Shown: positions 41,386-56,112, numbered from the stretch's first letter. The stretch is DNA of 64,000 nt from Actinoplanes flavus (GCF_017592555.1 NZ_JAGFNS010000004.1:231481-295480), one strand, 5' to 3'. The notes: generated by a model not told the origin, from the letters alone. Translations and numbers: made by a program.

Positions 41386-44166
41386 ATGGACGACAGCCGG
41401 GCGCTCACCCTCCAGGCCATCGCGATCCTGCGGAACCCGGGGCGTACCCCGGACCGCGCCGCCCTGGACACCGCCATCGACCTGCTGCGCCAGGCGCTGG
41501 CCGGAACACCGGCGGACAGCCCCGATCGCGCCGGCGGCCTGGCGAACCTGAGCGGCGCCCTGCACCAGCGGTTCACCGCCTTCGGCGATCCCGCCGACCT
41601 GGACGCCTGTGTGGACTACGGGCAGGCCGCCGGGGACGCGGCGAAACCGGGCAGTGACGCGTACGCGATCTCCCGTACCAACCTCGCCGCCTCGCTACGG
41701 CTGCGCTTCGACCGGCGGCAGGACCCGGCCGACCTGGAACGGGCCATCGAGACCGGACGCGACGCGGTCCGGGCCACCCGCGACGACGATCCACGCCTCG
41801 CGGTCCGGCTGGCCAACCTGGCCAACGGCCTGCGCACCCGGGCCGAGGAGACCGGCGACCCGCGCGACATCCACGAGTCCGCCGAGCTGGCCGCCGACGC
41901 CTACCGGCGGTGTCCGGCCGGTGATCCGAGCCGCCCCGCGATCGCGTCGAACGTCAGCATGAGCCGGTACGCCCGATATCGCGCCACCGGTGACCTCACC
42001 GACCTGGAGGCGGCCGTCGCCGCCGGCCGCGAATGCCTCGCCCTCGGCCCCGGCCCCTCCGTGGCGGCGGCGATCCGGCTGTCCAACACCGCCCTGATGC
42101 TGCGGGACCTCGGGCGCCACACCGGCAGCACGGACCGGTGCGCCGAGGCGGTGACGATGGCGGAACGCGCCGCCGACCTGGTCGAGCGGGTGGGCGTCGA
42201 ACACCCCGCGAACCGGGTCTCGGTGCGGCAGACGGCCGGCGTCGCCCGCCTCGAACACTTCGAGCGCACCGGCGACCCGGCGGACCTGGACGCCGCGTCA
42301 CGCTGGGCGCGCGCGGCCGTCGAGGCGGCCGCCACGCTCGGTCCCTCGGGCCCGGTCGTGGCCCGGGCCTGGCACCACCTGAGCAACGTCCTGCAGGCGC
42401 GAGCCGAGGCGCTCGGCGACACCAGCGGCCCGGACGGCGTGGACGCCGCGGTTCGCGCCGCGGAGACCGCGGTGGCGGCGGCCCACGAGCGCTACCCGGA
42501 GCGGCCCGCGCTGCTCACCACCCTCAGCGCGGCCCACCGGCTGCGGTACGAGGAACACGGGACGGCCGCCGACCTCGACCACGCCGTCGCGCACGCGCGT
42601 ACCGCGCTGCGTCTCGCCGGTGACCGGATCCGGTCGCGCCGCACCGCCCTTGCCACCCTGGGTGTGGCCCTGCAGTCCCGGTTCGAGTCCGGCGCGCCGG
42701 ACGGCGACATCGCCGAGGCGGTCACCGTGCTCCGCGAGGCCGCGACCACCACCTCCGGCCGCGCCAACCTGGCCGCGGCGCTGTTGCGGGCGTACACCGT
42801 GCGCCGGGAACGCGCGCTGCTCGACGAGAGCATCGCGACGGCCGACCGGGCGGTGGCCGAATCGGCGGCCGGCGACCGCTGGCTGCCGGCCCGGCTGAAC
42901 ACTCTGGCCATGGCACTGCGGGAACGCGCCGAACGCGACGGCAGCCGCACCGACGCGGACGCGGCCGTCGACCGGGCGCGGCAGGCGACGGCCGCGGCGG
43001 GTCCGAGCGCCGGCCAGCGACGGCCGGCGCTGGCCGGCCTGGCGGTGGCGTTGCAGACCCGGTACACGGTGACGGCGGCCGCGAGCGACCTCGACGACGC
43101 GATCCAGGCCGGGTGGGAGGTTCTCGCCGGCCTTCCCGCCGACCACCCGGACCGGCCCCGCTACCTCGGCAACCAGGGCAGCGCGCTGCACGAACGGTTC
43201 ACCGCCCGCGGGTCGGCCGCCGACCTCGCCGCCGCGGTGTCCTGCCTGCGTGACGCCGTGGACGCCACCCCGGACAACGACCGGGACGTCCCCGGCCGCC
43301 TCGGCAACCTCTCCGCGGCGCTGCGCGAGGCGGGCGACGCCGACGGAGCCGCGTCCGCCGCACGCCGGGCCGCCGGTCTCGTGCCGGCCGGTGACCGCGA
43401 GGCGCCCCGCTTCGAGGAACTGCTCGCCCTGGCACTGGAGCATCTGGGCCGGCTCGACGAGGCTCGCCGGCATTTCGCCGCGGCGATCACCGCGACCGCC
43501 GCGGAGGACCGCGCCGACCGGCGTTCCAACCAGGGCGGCCTGTTCATCCGGATCTTCGACCGCACCGGCGAGGCGGCCCACCTGGACGAGGCGGTCGCGG
43601 CGGCCCGCGAGGCGGCGCGGATCGCCCGGCCCGGCGATCCGCGCCGCCTGATCTACCGGTCCAACCTGGGCGTGGCGCTCATGCGCCGGCACGGCGAGAC
43701 CGCCGATCCGGCGGACATGGCCGAGGCCGTCGCCAACTTCCGCGAGGTGGTGGCGAGCACGATCACCCCCACAGCGGTACGCGCGGCGGCCGGCCGTGGC
43801 TGGACCATGCTCGCCGCGGACCGCGCCGACTGGGCCGACGCCACCACCGCCGCCCGCCACGGTCTGGAGCTGGCCGCCCGGGCCGCCGACCGTGGCGTCG
43901 CCCGCTCCGACCAGGAACGCCTGCTGGCGCCGAACCAGGGGTTCGCCTCCCTGGCCGCCGCCTGCGCCCTCAACGCCGGGGACCGTGCCGAGGCGATCGA
44001 ACTGCTGGAAGCCGGCCGAGCCGTCCTGCTGGCCCGCTCCCTGGACCTGCGCACCGACCTGACCGCCCTCGCCGTCCTGAATCCCACTCTGGCGGCCCGT
44101 CTCGCCGATCTGCGAGCCGGCCTCGACACCCCACCCGTCTCCCCGATCACACCCCCGGCCGTCTGA
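41386..44166 (+). CDS. Large TPR protein resembling a CHAT protein without its protease domain
   Basis: The 926-residue protein consists of degenerate TPR-like repeats (recurring FTAFGDPADLDACVDYG / RTGDPADLDAASRWA pattern). It ends GRAVLLARSLDLRTDLTALAVLNPTLAARLADLRAGLD, the segment that normally joins TPRs to a CHAT protease domain. The CHAT domain itself is absent and the stop at 44166 is followed directly by a convergent gene. It may be a natural regulatory fragment or a truncated protease. ATG 41386 has GACGAT six bases upstream. It starts 42 bases after the sigma factor gene. Confidence 0.65.
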   Translation: MDDSRALTLQAIAILRNPGRTPDRAALDTAIDLLRQALAGTPADSPDRAGGLANLSGALHQRFTAFGDPADLDACVDYGQAAGDAAKPGSDAYAISRTNLAASLRLRFDRRQDPADLERAIETGRDAVRATRDDDPRLAVRLANLANGLRTRAEETGDPRDIHESAELAADAYRRCPAGDPSRPAIASNVSMSRYARYRATGDLTDLEAAVAAGRECLALGPGPSVAAAIRLSNTALMLRDLGRHTGSTDRCAEAVTMAERAADLVERVGVEHPANRVSVRQTAGVARLEHFERTGDPADLDAASRWARAAVEAAATLGPSGPVVARAWHHLSNVLQARAEALGDTSGPDGVDAAVRAAETAVAAAHERYPERPALLTTLSAAHRLRYEEHGTAADLDHAVAHARTALRLAGDRIRSRRTALATLGVALQSRFESGAPDGDIAEAVTVLREAATTTSGRANLAAALLRAYTVRRERALLDESIATADRAVAESAAGDRWLPARLNTLAMALRERAERDGSRTDADAAVDRARQATAAAGPSAGQRRPALAGLAVALQTRYTVTAAASDLDDAIQAGWEVLAGLPADHPDRPRYLGNQGSALHERFTARGSAADLAAAVSCLRDAVDATPDNDRDVPGRLGNLSAALREAGDADGAASAARRAAGLVPAGDREAPRFEELLALALEHLGRLDEARRHFAAAITATAAEDRADRRSNQGGLFIRIFDRTGEAAHLDEAVAAAREAARIARPGDPRRLIYRSNLGVALMRRHGETADPADMAEAVANFREVVASTITPTAVRAAAGRGWTMLAADRADWADATTAARHGLELAARAADRGVARSDQERLLAPNQGFASLAAACALNAGDRAEAIELLEAGRAVLLARSLDLRTDLTALAVLNPTLAARLADLRAGLDTPPVSPITPPAV

Positions 44167-44186
44167 TCGTCCACCGCCCGGCCATC

Positions 44187-44645
44187 TCAGCGGGCGGTGG
44201 CGTAGAGGGCCAGGACCTGGTCGGCGACGCAGGCCGGGCGGGTGACGCCCTCGATCTCGGCCCGGGTGCGGACCACCAGGCGAGCGCCGCCGTCGATCCG
44301 GCGGAAGTCGCGGAGGGTGACCAGGCCGCGCAGGCGGGAGCCGGCCGGAACCGGCGTCTGGAAGCGGACCTTGTCGAAACCGCCGTTGACCACCAGCGAA
44401 ACGCCATCGACCTGGACCACCTCGGTCAGGAACGTCATGCACAGCGACAGGGTGAGCGCGCCGTGGGCGATCGTGCCGCCGAACGGGCTCTCCCGGGCGG
44501 CCCGCCGCGGATCGGTGTGGATCCACTGATGGTCGCCGGTCACCTCGGCGAACCGGTCGATGCGGTCCTGATCGACCGGATGCCAGTCGCTCACCCCGAG
44601 GTCGGTGCGGTCGAGCAGGTCGTCGATGCCGGTGAAGCGGGTCAT
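44187..44645 (-). CDS. MaoC-like (R)-specific enoyl-CoA hydratase
   Basis: The 152-residue hot-dog protein carries the hydratase-2 motif FAEVTGDHQWIHTDPRRA with the catalytic Asp and His, and FGGTIAHGALTLSL. It hydrates trans-2-enoyl-CoA or a related thioester. GAGGAG precedes the ATG. It is monocistronic and converges on the TPR protein gene. Confidence 0.87.
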   Translation of the reverse strand: MTRFTGIDDLLDRTDLGVSDWHPVDQDRIDRFAEVTGDHQWIHTDPRRAARESPFGGTIAHGALTLSLCMTFLTEVVQVDGVSLVVNGGFDKVRFQTPVPAGSRLRGLVTLRDFRRIDGGARLVVRTRAEIEGVTRPACVADQVLALYATAR

Positions 44646-44761
44646 GGGGCTCCTCGCGACGTGGGCAGATTGTGCAGTGATCGGGGCTCCAACCTAAGGG
44701 GCCCGGGCACATCGCCCTGTCCGGGATGGAGACGGTGCGCACCCGTCCCGCGCCGGTGATC

Positions 44762-50176
<5,415 letters not shown>

Positions 50177-50194
50177 CCTGATCGGGAGGGTCCC

Positions 50195-51391
50195 ATGGCG
50201 CACTACCAGAGGGCGGGCGACATCCCGGCCAAACGGCACACCCAGCACCGCGACGGCGACGGGCGGCTCTACTACGAGGAGCTGATGGGGGAGGAGGGCT
50301 TCTCCTCCGACTCGTCGCTGCTGTATCACCGGCACGTGCCGTCGGCGGTGATCGGCGCCCGCCTCTGGCAGTTGCCCGACCAGTCGACCGAGCCGAACCA
50401 GCCGCTGCTGCCCCGGCACCTCAAGCTGCACGAGTTGTTCGAGGGCGAGGAGTGGAAGTCCTGTGACGCGATCCGTGACCGGCGTCTGGTTCTCGCCAAC
50501 GCCGACGTCCGGATCGGGTACGTGGTGGCCGGCGCCGCCTCCCCGCTGTACCGCAACGCGACCGGCGACGAGTGCGTCTACGTCGAGGCGGGCGCCGGCA
50601 CCGTGGAGACGATCTTCGGGGACCTGACCGTCGGGGCCGGCGACTACGTGATCATCCCGCGGGCGACCACCCACCGGTGGGTGCCGTCCGGGACCGAGCC
50701 GCTGCGGCTGTACGCGATCGAGGCGAACAGCCACATCGCGCCACCGAAGCGGTACCTGTCGCGATACGGGCAGTTCCTCGAACATTCGCCGTACTGTGAA
50801 CGCGATCTGCGTACCCCGGATGCTCCCCATGTCGTCGAGGGGGAGAACGTCGAGGTCTACATCAAGCATCGCGGCGACGGGCCGGGCGGCCTGGCCGGAA
50901 CCGTGCACGTGCTGCCGCATCACCCGTTCGACGTGGTCGGCTGGGACGGCTGCCTGTACCCGTACGCGTTCAACGTCGACGACTTCGAGCCGATCACCGG
51001 ACGGGTGCACCAGCCGCCGCCGGTGCACCAGGTCTTCGAGGGCAACAACTTCGTGATCTGCAACTTCGTGCCACGGAAGGTCGACTACCACCCCCTCGCG
51101 GTGCCGGTTCCCTACTACCACTCGAACGTCGACTCGGACGAGGTCATGTTCTACGTGGGCGGCGACTACGAGGCACGCAAGGGATCCGGCATCAACATCG
51201 GCTCGGTGTCGCTGCACCCGGGCGGCCACTCGCACGGACCGCAGCCGGCCGCCATCGAGGCCAGCCTGGGCGCCGAGCGATTCGACGAACTGGCGGTCAT
51301 GGTCGACACGTTCCGGCCACTCGGCCTGGGCGAGGCGGGACGCCTCTGCGACGACGGCGTCTACGCCTGGACCTGGGCGAAGAACCGATGA
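50195..51391 (+). CDS. hmgA: Homogentisate 1,2-dioxygenase
   Basis: The 398-residue cupin enzyme has the iron-binding C-terminal region (YHSNVDSDEVMFYVGGDYEARKG, SLHPGGHSHGPQP). The substrate region HHPFDVVGWDGCLYPYAFNVDDFEPITGR is also present. It opens the homogentisate ring to maleylacetoacetate. GGGAGGG precedes ATG 50195, 18 bases after hppD. The next gene overlaps its stop as ATGA. Confidence 0.95.
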   Translation: MAHYQRAGDIPAKRHTQHRDGDGRLYYEELMGEEGFSSDSSLLYHRHVPSAVIGARLWQLPDQSTEPNQPLLPRHLKLHELFEGEEWKSCDAIRDRRLVLANADVRIGYVVAGAASPLYRNATGDECVYVEAGAGTVETIFGDLTVGAGDYVIIPRATTHRWVPSGTEPLRLYAIEANSHIAPPKRYLSRYGQFLEHSPYCERDLRTPDAPHVVEGENVEVYIKHRGDGPGGLAGTVHVLPHHPFDVVGWDGCLYPYAFNVDDFEPITGRVHQPPPVHQVFEGNNFVICNFVPRKVDYHPLAVPVPYYHSNVDSDEVMFYVGGDYEARKGSGINIGSVSLHPGGHSHGPQPAAIEASLGAERFDELAVMVDTFRPLGLGEAGRLCDDGVYAWTWAKNR

Positions 51392-52152
51392 ACCCGCTGT
51401 TCACCGGCCTGTTCGACGACGCCGCGATCTTTCCGCCCGGCAATCTGCCGATGGCCGATGCCGTTGCGGCCCACCGGGAGCGGGCGGAATCCGGGTTGGC
51501 GCCGCTTCTCGGCCCGTTCATCTGCTCGCTGGCCCGCTGGGACGAACTGGTCGCCGCCACGGCCGGCGGGCCGCGGTTGCGGGTGTCGCTCGTCGTTCCC
51601 GATCTCGGGGCTGACCTGCCCGAACACCCCTCGGTGGAGATCGTCGCGGTGGAGGGCCCGGCCGCGTCCGTCAACGGCGGTACGCTCACCGCGTACCACG
51701 AGATCGCCTGCGACGAGATCACCGCGACGCGCGTCGCGGCTCTGCGCGACGCGGGCGTGCGATTGAAGATCAGGACCGGAGGGGTACGCGCGGACGCGTT
51801 CCCCACGGAGAAGCAGCTGGCCGGTGCCCTGTGGGCGGCGGTGCGCGGCGGGCTGGCGTTCAAACTGACCGCCGGGCTGCACGATCCTGTCAGGCACCGG
51901 GATCCCGCCACCGGGTTCGAGCACCACGGCTACCTCAACGTCATCCTGGCGACCGCCCGCGCCCTGCAGGGTTACGACATCGAACGGGCGCTGGCCGACC
52001 AGGACGGCGAACGGGTCGCGGCCGCCGTCGCCGGGATCGACGAGGTCCTGGTCAAGGCGGTCCGGCACCACTTCGTCAGTTTCGGTACGTGCAGCATCAG
52101 CGAGCCGGTCGGCGGCCTGCTGCGTTTCGGCCTCCTGGAGGATCCGCGTTGA
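51388..52152 (+). CDS. Conserved protein of the homogentisate operon, function unknown
   Basis: The 254-residue protein begins NPLFTGLFDDAAIFPPGNLPMADAVAAH and has features of a TIM-barrel-like fold (RLKIRTGGVRADAFPTEKQLAGALWAAVRGGLAFKLTAGLH). It sits between hmgA and fahA with four-base overlaps on both sides. The pathway step between those enzymes is maleylacetoacetate isomerisation, and no glutathione- or mycothiol-dependent isomerase gene is visible. A role in that step, or in removal of a side product, is inferred from position only. Confidence 0.7.
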   Translation: MNPLFTGLFDDAAIFPPGNLPMADAVAAHRERAESGLAPLLGPFICSLARWDELVAATAGGPRLRVSLVVPDLGADLPEHPSVEIVAVEGPAASVNGGTLTAYHEIACDEITATRVAALRDAGVRLKIRTGGVRADAFPTEKQLAGALWAAVRGGLAFKLTAGLHDPVRHRDPATGFEHHGYLNVILATARALQGYDIERALADQDGERVAAAVAGIDEVLVKAVRHHFVSFGTCSISEPVGGLLRFGLLEDPR

Positions 52153-53348
52153 CCTGGCTCGACATTCCGGCCGGCCATCCGTTCGGCGTCGCCACCCTGC
52201 CGTACGGGGTGTTCCACACCGCGGCCGACCCGCACCCGCGCGTGGGTGTCGCGGTCGGTGACCAGATCATCGACCTGCCGGCGGCCTGCCGCCGTCTCGC
52301 CCCGGAACTGGCCGGCGCGGTGGCCGGCCCGGCGCTGGACACGCTGCTCGCCGCGGGCCCACGGGTGTGGGCGACGCTGCGCGGCGCGCTGACCACCTGG
52401 CTGTCCGACGAGGTGTACCGGGATCTGCTCGGCGGCCACCTGATTCCCGCCAGCGACGCGATCATGCACCTGCCGTTCACGGTCGCCGACTACGTCGACT
52501 TCTACGCCTCCGAGCAGCACGCCACCAACCTGGGCAAGATGTTCCGGCCCGGGCAGGAGCCGCTCACCCCGAACTGGAAGCACCTGCCGATCGGCTACCA
52601 CGGCCGGGCCGGGACCGTGGTGGTGTCCGGAACCGAGGTGGTCCGCCCTTCCGGCCAGCGCCGTTCGCCGTCCGGGGAGATCACTTTCGGTCCCTCCCAG
52701 CGGCTCGACATCGAGGCCGAGCTGGGGTACGTGGTCGGCCGCCCGTCCACGCTGGGCCGCCCCGTCGCTCTGGAGGCGTTCGACGAGCACGTCTTCGGCG
52801 TGTGCCTGGTCAACGACTGGTCCGCCCGCGACATCCAGGCCTGGGAGTACGTGCCGCTCGGCCCGTTCCTCGGCAAGTCGTTCGCCACCTCGATCTCACC
52901 GTGGATCGTGCCGCTGGCCGCCCTGGAGCACGCCCGGGTGGCGCCACCGGCCCGGACCGTGCCGCTGCTGCCCTACCTCGACGACGAGAAGACGCCGCTG
53001 TGGGGCCTGGACATCCGCCTGGAGGTGCGGCTCAACGGCCACGTCGTGGCCCGGCCGTCGTTCGCGGGCATGTACTGGACCGGCGCGCAGATGCTGGCCC
53101 ACCTCACCGCCAACGGCGCCTCGCTGCGCACCGGCGACCTGTACGCCTCCGGCACGATCAGCGGCGGCGAGCCCGGCTCCCTGATCGAACTGTCCTGGAA
53201 CGGTCAGCAGCCGCTGACCCTGCCCGACGGCTCGGTCCGCACCTTCCTGGCCGACGGCGACGAGGTGGAGATCACCGCGACCGCCCCCGGCCCGGACGGC
53301 ACGCTGATCGGCCTCGGCACCGTCCGCGGCCGGATCAGCGCCGGCTGA
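52149..53348 (+). CDS. fahA: Fumarylacetoacetase
   Basis: The 399-residue enzyme has the FAH N-terminal domain and the catalytic C-terminal domain (YVDFYASEQHATNLGKMFRP, LPIGYHGRAGTVVVSG, LVNDWSARDIQAWEYVPLGPFLGKSFATSISPW). It hydrolyses fumarylacetoacetate to fumarate and acetoacetate, the last step of tyrosine degradation. TTG 52149 overlaps the preceding stop (TTGA), so translation is coupled. A strong hairpin follows the stop. Confidence 0.93.
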   Translation: MTWLDIPAGHPFGVATLPYGVFHTAADPHPRVGVAVGDQIIDLPAACRRLAPELAGAVAGPALDTLLAAGPRVWATLRGALTTWLSDEVYRDLLGGHLIPASDAIMHLPFTVADYVDFYASEQHATNLGKMFRPGQEPLTPNWKHLPIGYHGRAGTVVVSGTEVVRPSGQRRSPSGEITFGPSQRLDIEAELGYVVGRPSTLGRPVALEAFDEHVFGVCLVNDWSARDIQAWEYVPLGPFLGKSFATSISPWIVPLAALEHARVAPPARTVPLLPYLDDEKTPLWGLDIRLEVRLNGHVVARPSFAGMYWTGAQMLAHLTANGASLRTGDLYASGTISGGEPGSLIELSWNGQQPLTLPDGSVRTFLADGDEVEITATAPGPDGTLIGLGTVRGRISAG

Positions 53349-53362
53349 TCAACTCCATCGAC

Positions 53363-53390
53363 CCGGCCGGCGGGACAACCCGCCGGCCGG
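53363..53390. terminator. Bidirectional terminator between fahA and the exporter permease
   Basis: Twelve-base arms 53363-53374 and 53379-53390 (CCGGCCGGCGGG / CCCGCCGGCCGG) pair perfectly around ACAA. The hairpin lies between two converging stops, 15 bases after fahA and 9 bases from the permease stop. It can serve both directions. Confidence 0.85.
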
Positions 53391-53398
53391 ACCATTCC

Positions 53399-54175
53399 TC
53401 AGACCGATTTCTGGTACGCGCGGAACGTGCGCGTCGACAGCAGCAGCATCGCGACCGCCGCCGCCAGCAACCATCCGCCCCGGATCAGCACGGTCTCCCC
53501 GTCCGGATCGGTGCTCATCGCCGCCCGGGCCGCGTCGAGCGCCCAGTTCACCGGATTGGCCGCCGCCACCGTCCGCATCCATTCCGGCATCAGCGTCTCG
53601 GCCATGAACGCCGACGACAGGAACGTGAGCGGCAACAGCAGCATCGAATTGATGCCGATGATCGTCTCCCGTTGCCGGGCCAGCATGCCGATCGTGTTGG
53701 AAAGGGCGCTGAAAATCGTCCCGAGAAGGATCGCCGCCAGGGTCAGAACCGTCAGCCCGGCCGGCCCGCCCGGGTATTCGGCGCCCGCGACCAGCCCGAG
53801 CAGAATGATCGCCACCACCTGCACGGTGGTGCTCAGCGCCTGCTCGACGACTGCCGCGTTCATGATCGCGCTGCGGGCGACCGGCGTGGTGAGCAGCCGG
53901 TTCATGGTGCCGCGTTCGATCTCCTCGAGCATGCCCATGCCGGCCCACATGTTCGACGACACCGCGGTCATCACCACCACGCCGGGAACCAGGTAATCCA
54001 GATAGGAGGCCGCCCCGAAATGGGGAAGCTCGACCACCCGGCGGAACAGATTGCCGAACAGGAACAGCCAGATCGCCGGCTGCACCAGCAGAATCAGCAC
54101 GAACGCCGGCTGCTTCACCAGCACTTTCAGCCGCCGATTGGTCATCCAGAAGGTGTGCGAGACGAGCGTCGTCAC
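53399..54175 (-). CDS. ABC-2 type permease, DrrB-like
   Basis: The 258-residue protein has six hydrophobic segments, including PAFVLILLVQPAIWLFLFG, DYLVPGVVVMTAVSS and LLLPLTFLSSAFM, as in daunorubicin-type drug export permeases. Its start overlaps the stop of the ATPase gene. Together they form a drug or lipid exporter under the PadR regulator upstream. Confidence 0.88.
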   Translation of the reverse strand: MTTLVSHTFWMTNRRLKVLVKQPAFVLILLVQPAIWLFLFGNLFRRVVELPHFGAASYLDYLVPGVVVMTAVSSNMWAGMGMLEEIERGTMNRLLTTPVARSAIMNAAVVEQALSTTVQVVAIILLGLVAGAEYPGGPAGLTVLTLAAILLGTIFSALSNTIGMLARQRETIIGINSMLLLPLTFLSSAFMAETLMPEWMRTVAAANPVNWALDAARAAMSTDPDGETVLIRGGWLLAAAVAMLLLSTRTFRAYQKSV

Positions 54176-55119
54176 GCCGCGAACCGCCTTCCCGCGTGGC
54201 GTAGATACACATCGTCCAAGGAGGGCCGGGCGACGGTGACGGTCGCGACGCCCACTCCGGCGGATTCGAGGGCGGCCAATGCGGCCGGAACCGCCGCCGC
54301 GCCGTCGTCGGCCCGGGCGCTCACCAACCGGCCGTCGAATGAGACCTCCCGCAAACGGGTGACGGTCCCGATCGCCTGCCGCGCCCGCGGCTCATCGGCG
54401 GCTTTCGCCAATTCCAGGTGTACGGCGTCGCCGCGCAGTTCACCTTTCAGTTCCGCCGGCGTCCCCTCGGCGACGATCCGCCCGCCGTCGACGATGGCGA
54501 GCCGGGCGGCCAGCCGGTCCGCCTCGTCGAGATAGTGGGTGGTCAGCAGGATCGCCATCGACTCCTCGGTGGCGAGCCGCCCGATCTCCGCCCACATGGC
54601 GCCACGCACCTCGGGGTCGAGCCCGGTCGTCGGCTCGTCCAGGAACAGCACCTCGGGCCGGTGCACCAGGGCCATCGCGACATCGAGGCGCCGTTGCATG
54701 CCACCCGACCAGCCGCGCACCACCCGACCGGCGGCGCCCGTGAGGTCGAAGCGTTCCAGCAGGTCGTCGACGCGGGAACGGAGCGCGCGTCCCCGTACCC
54801 CGAAGAGTCTGCCCTGAAGGGCGAGATTGTCGCGGCCGGAAGCCATCGGGTCGAGGCCGGAACGCTGCGCGACCACGCCGATGGCGCGCCGCACCCGGTC
54901 GGGGTGGCGCAGCACGTCGTGGCCGGCGACCGTGGCGGTGCCGGAATCCGGCCGGGCCAGCGTCGTCAGGATCTTGACGGTGGTGGACTTGCCGGCGCCG
55001 TTCGGGCCGAGCAGCCCGAACACCTCGCCGGCGCGGACGGTCAGCGAGAGCCCGTCGAGGGCCCGGACGCCGCCGGGATAGGACTTGCCGAGGTTATGCG
55101 CGGTGACGGCATCTGTCAT
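54172..55119 (-). CDS. ABC transporter ATP-binding protein, DrrA-like
   Basis: The 315-residue ATPase has Walker A GPNGAGKST, signature WSGGMQRR, Walker B VLFLDEPT and an H-loop in TTHYLDEA. The C-terminal DrrA extension ends RPSLDDVYLRHAGRRFA. ATG 55119 starts the conserved part; the longer upstream frame passes through tandem repeats and is not supported. The permease gene is coupled to it. Confidence 0.92.
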   Translation of the reverse strand: MTDAVTAHNLGKSYPGGVRALDGLSLTVRAGEVFGLLGPNGAGKSTTVKILTTLARPDSGTATVAGHDVLRHPDRVRRAIGVVAQRSGLDPMASGRDNLALQGRLFGVRGRALRSRVDDLLERFDLTGAAGRVVRGWSGGMQRRLDVAMALVHRPEVLFLDEPTTGLDPEVRGAMWAEIGRLATEESMAILLTTHYLDEADRLAARLAIVDGGRIVAEGTPAELKGELRGDAVHLELAKAADEPRARQAIGTVTRLREVSFDGRLVSARADDGAAAVPAALAALESAGVGVATVTVARPSLDDVYLRHAGRRFAA

Positions 55120-55284
55120 GGGGACTCCATGCGGACGGCCGCGGTCCCGGTCCCGGCTATCCTCGATGCTGCGACACGCCTCGGATGCGCCGGCCCGTTC
55201 CCGCGGATCGGTGTGTTGGGGTGGCGGTTTCCGGATCGGGTGTTCCCGCACCCGGTCCGGAATCCGTCGTTTCTCCCGGATTCC

Positions 55285-55374
55285 GCCAACGGCGGCTCCG
55301 GGAACCCGGTTCACGCCTATGGCGGTTCCGGGAATCCGGTCTCCGCCTACGGCGGCTCCGGAAAACTCGTGAAG
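55285..55374. repeat. Three 30-bp tandem repeats at the padR 3' end
   Basis: Units 55285-55314, 55315-55344 and 55345-55374 follow a GCCTAyGGCGGyTCCGGGAAyCCGGT pattern; the third is diverged at its end. The last unit overlaps the final codons of the PadR gene. Each contains TTCCGGGAA, a short palindrome. They lie between padR and the exporter ATPase gene, where they may affect read-through. Confidence 0.7.
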
Positions 55375-55979
55375 TCCGGCGTCTCGCCGGTCTCGTGGAA
55401 GTGCCGCCACAGGTCGAGGCCGCCGAGTGTGCCGTCGCGCAGCTCCTTGAGGAGCCGTTCGATCCAGGCCGCCTCGGCCTCCCGCATGGCCAGCTGGAAC
55501 TCGCCCTCGACCAGGAAGACGCGGGGCACCTCGTGGGCGGCGCCGCGCAGGTCGGAGCGCTGCGAGTCGTTCTCCACGGTGAGCACGCTCAGCCGCTGCT
55601 CCAGCAACTCGATGACCTCGTCGGGCGGCAGGACGCCGATCACCGACAGCGCCGTCTGCAGGCGCGGGAACTCGCGGGCCGGGTGGCCGACCAGCTCCCG
55701 CAGCCAGTCCTTCATCTCCTCGCGGCCGGCGTCGGTGAGCCGGTAGACCGTCCGCTCGGGGCGGCGACCGGCCCGGACGGTCTCGGCCGCCTCGATGAAG
55801 CCGTGCTTCTCCAGGTTCTGCACGACGGTGTAGAGCGAACCCCACTGGATCTTGAGGTCCTGGTCCTTGTTGCGGGCGCGCAGGTGGGCGGCGATCTCGT
55901 ACGGGTGCAGCGGCGTCATCGAGAGCGTCGCCATGATGTGCAGCCCGAGCAGGTTGCCCACCTTCCGTCGCTGCGCCAT
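55347..55979 (-). CDS. PadR-family transcriptional regulator
   Basis: The 210-residue protein has the PadR winged helix (GLHIMATLSMTPLHPYEIAAHLR, then IQWGSLYTVVQNLEKHGFIEAAETVRAGRRPERTVYRLTDAGREEM) and a helical C-terminal dimer domain. GAGGAG precedes ATG 55979. It probably represses the downstream exporter until a ligand binds. A perfect palindrome of 24 bases lies 17 bases upstream of its start. Confidence 0.92.
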   Translation of the reverse strand: MAQRRKVGNLLGLHIMATLSMTPLHPYEIAAHLRARNKDQDLKIQWGSLYTVVQNLEKHGFIEAAETVRAGRRPERTVYRLTDAGREEMKDWLRELVGHPAREFPRLQTALSVIGVLPPDEVIELLEQRLSVLTVENDSQRSDLRGAAHEVPRVFLVEGEFQLAMREAEAAWIERLLKELRDGTLGGLDLWRHFHETGETPDFTSFPEPP

Positions 55980-55996
55980 CCCCACTCCTCGCCGCC

Positions 55997-56020
55997 GTAA
56001 TACTCGGGTACGAGTATTAC
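55997..56020. promoter_or_regulatory. Probable PadR operator
   Basis: Arms GTAATACTCG (55997-56006) and CGAGTATTAC (56011-56020) are perfect reverse complements separated by GGTA. AT-rich 10-bp half-sites of this kind, placed just upstream of padR, are typical for autoregulation. It is 90 bases from the divergent response regulator gene, which it might also influence. Confidence 0.75.
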
Positions 56021-56112
56021 GCATCCGAGTGTGAAAGCAAAGTCGAGAATCGCTGTGACGACCGTGTGACCGTCGCCGTCGTAGGCTGGCGGCGAACGGC
56101 GGAGGTGGCGTG

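Noticed and set aside
41386..44166. Full CHAT-domain protease
   Set aside because: The catalytic His-Cys domain is absent; only the TPR part and linker are present.
42298..44742. 814-codon minus-strand frame antisense to the TPR protein
   Set aside because: Composition is Arg/Gly/Pro-rich with no domain; the plus-strand TPR pattern is clear.
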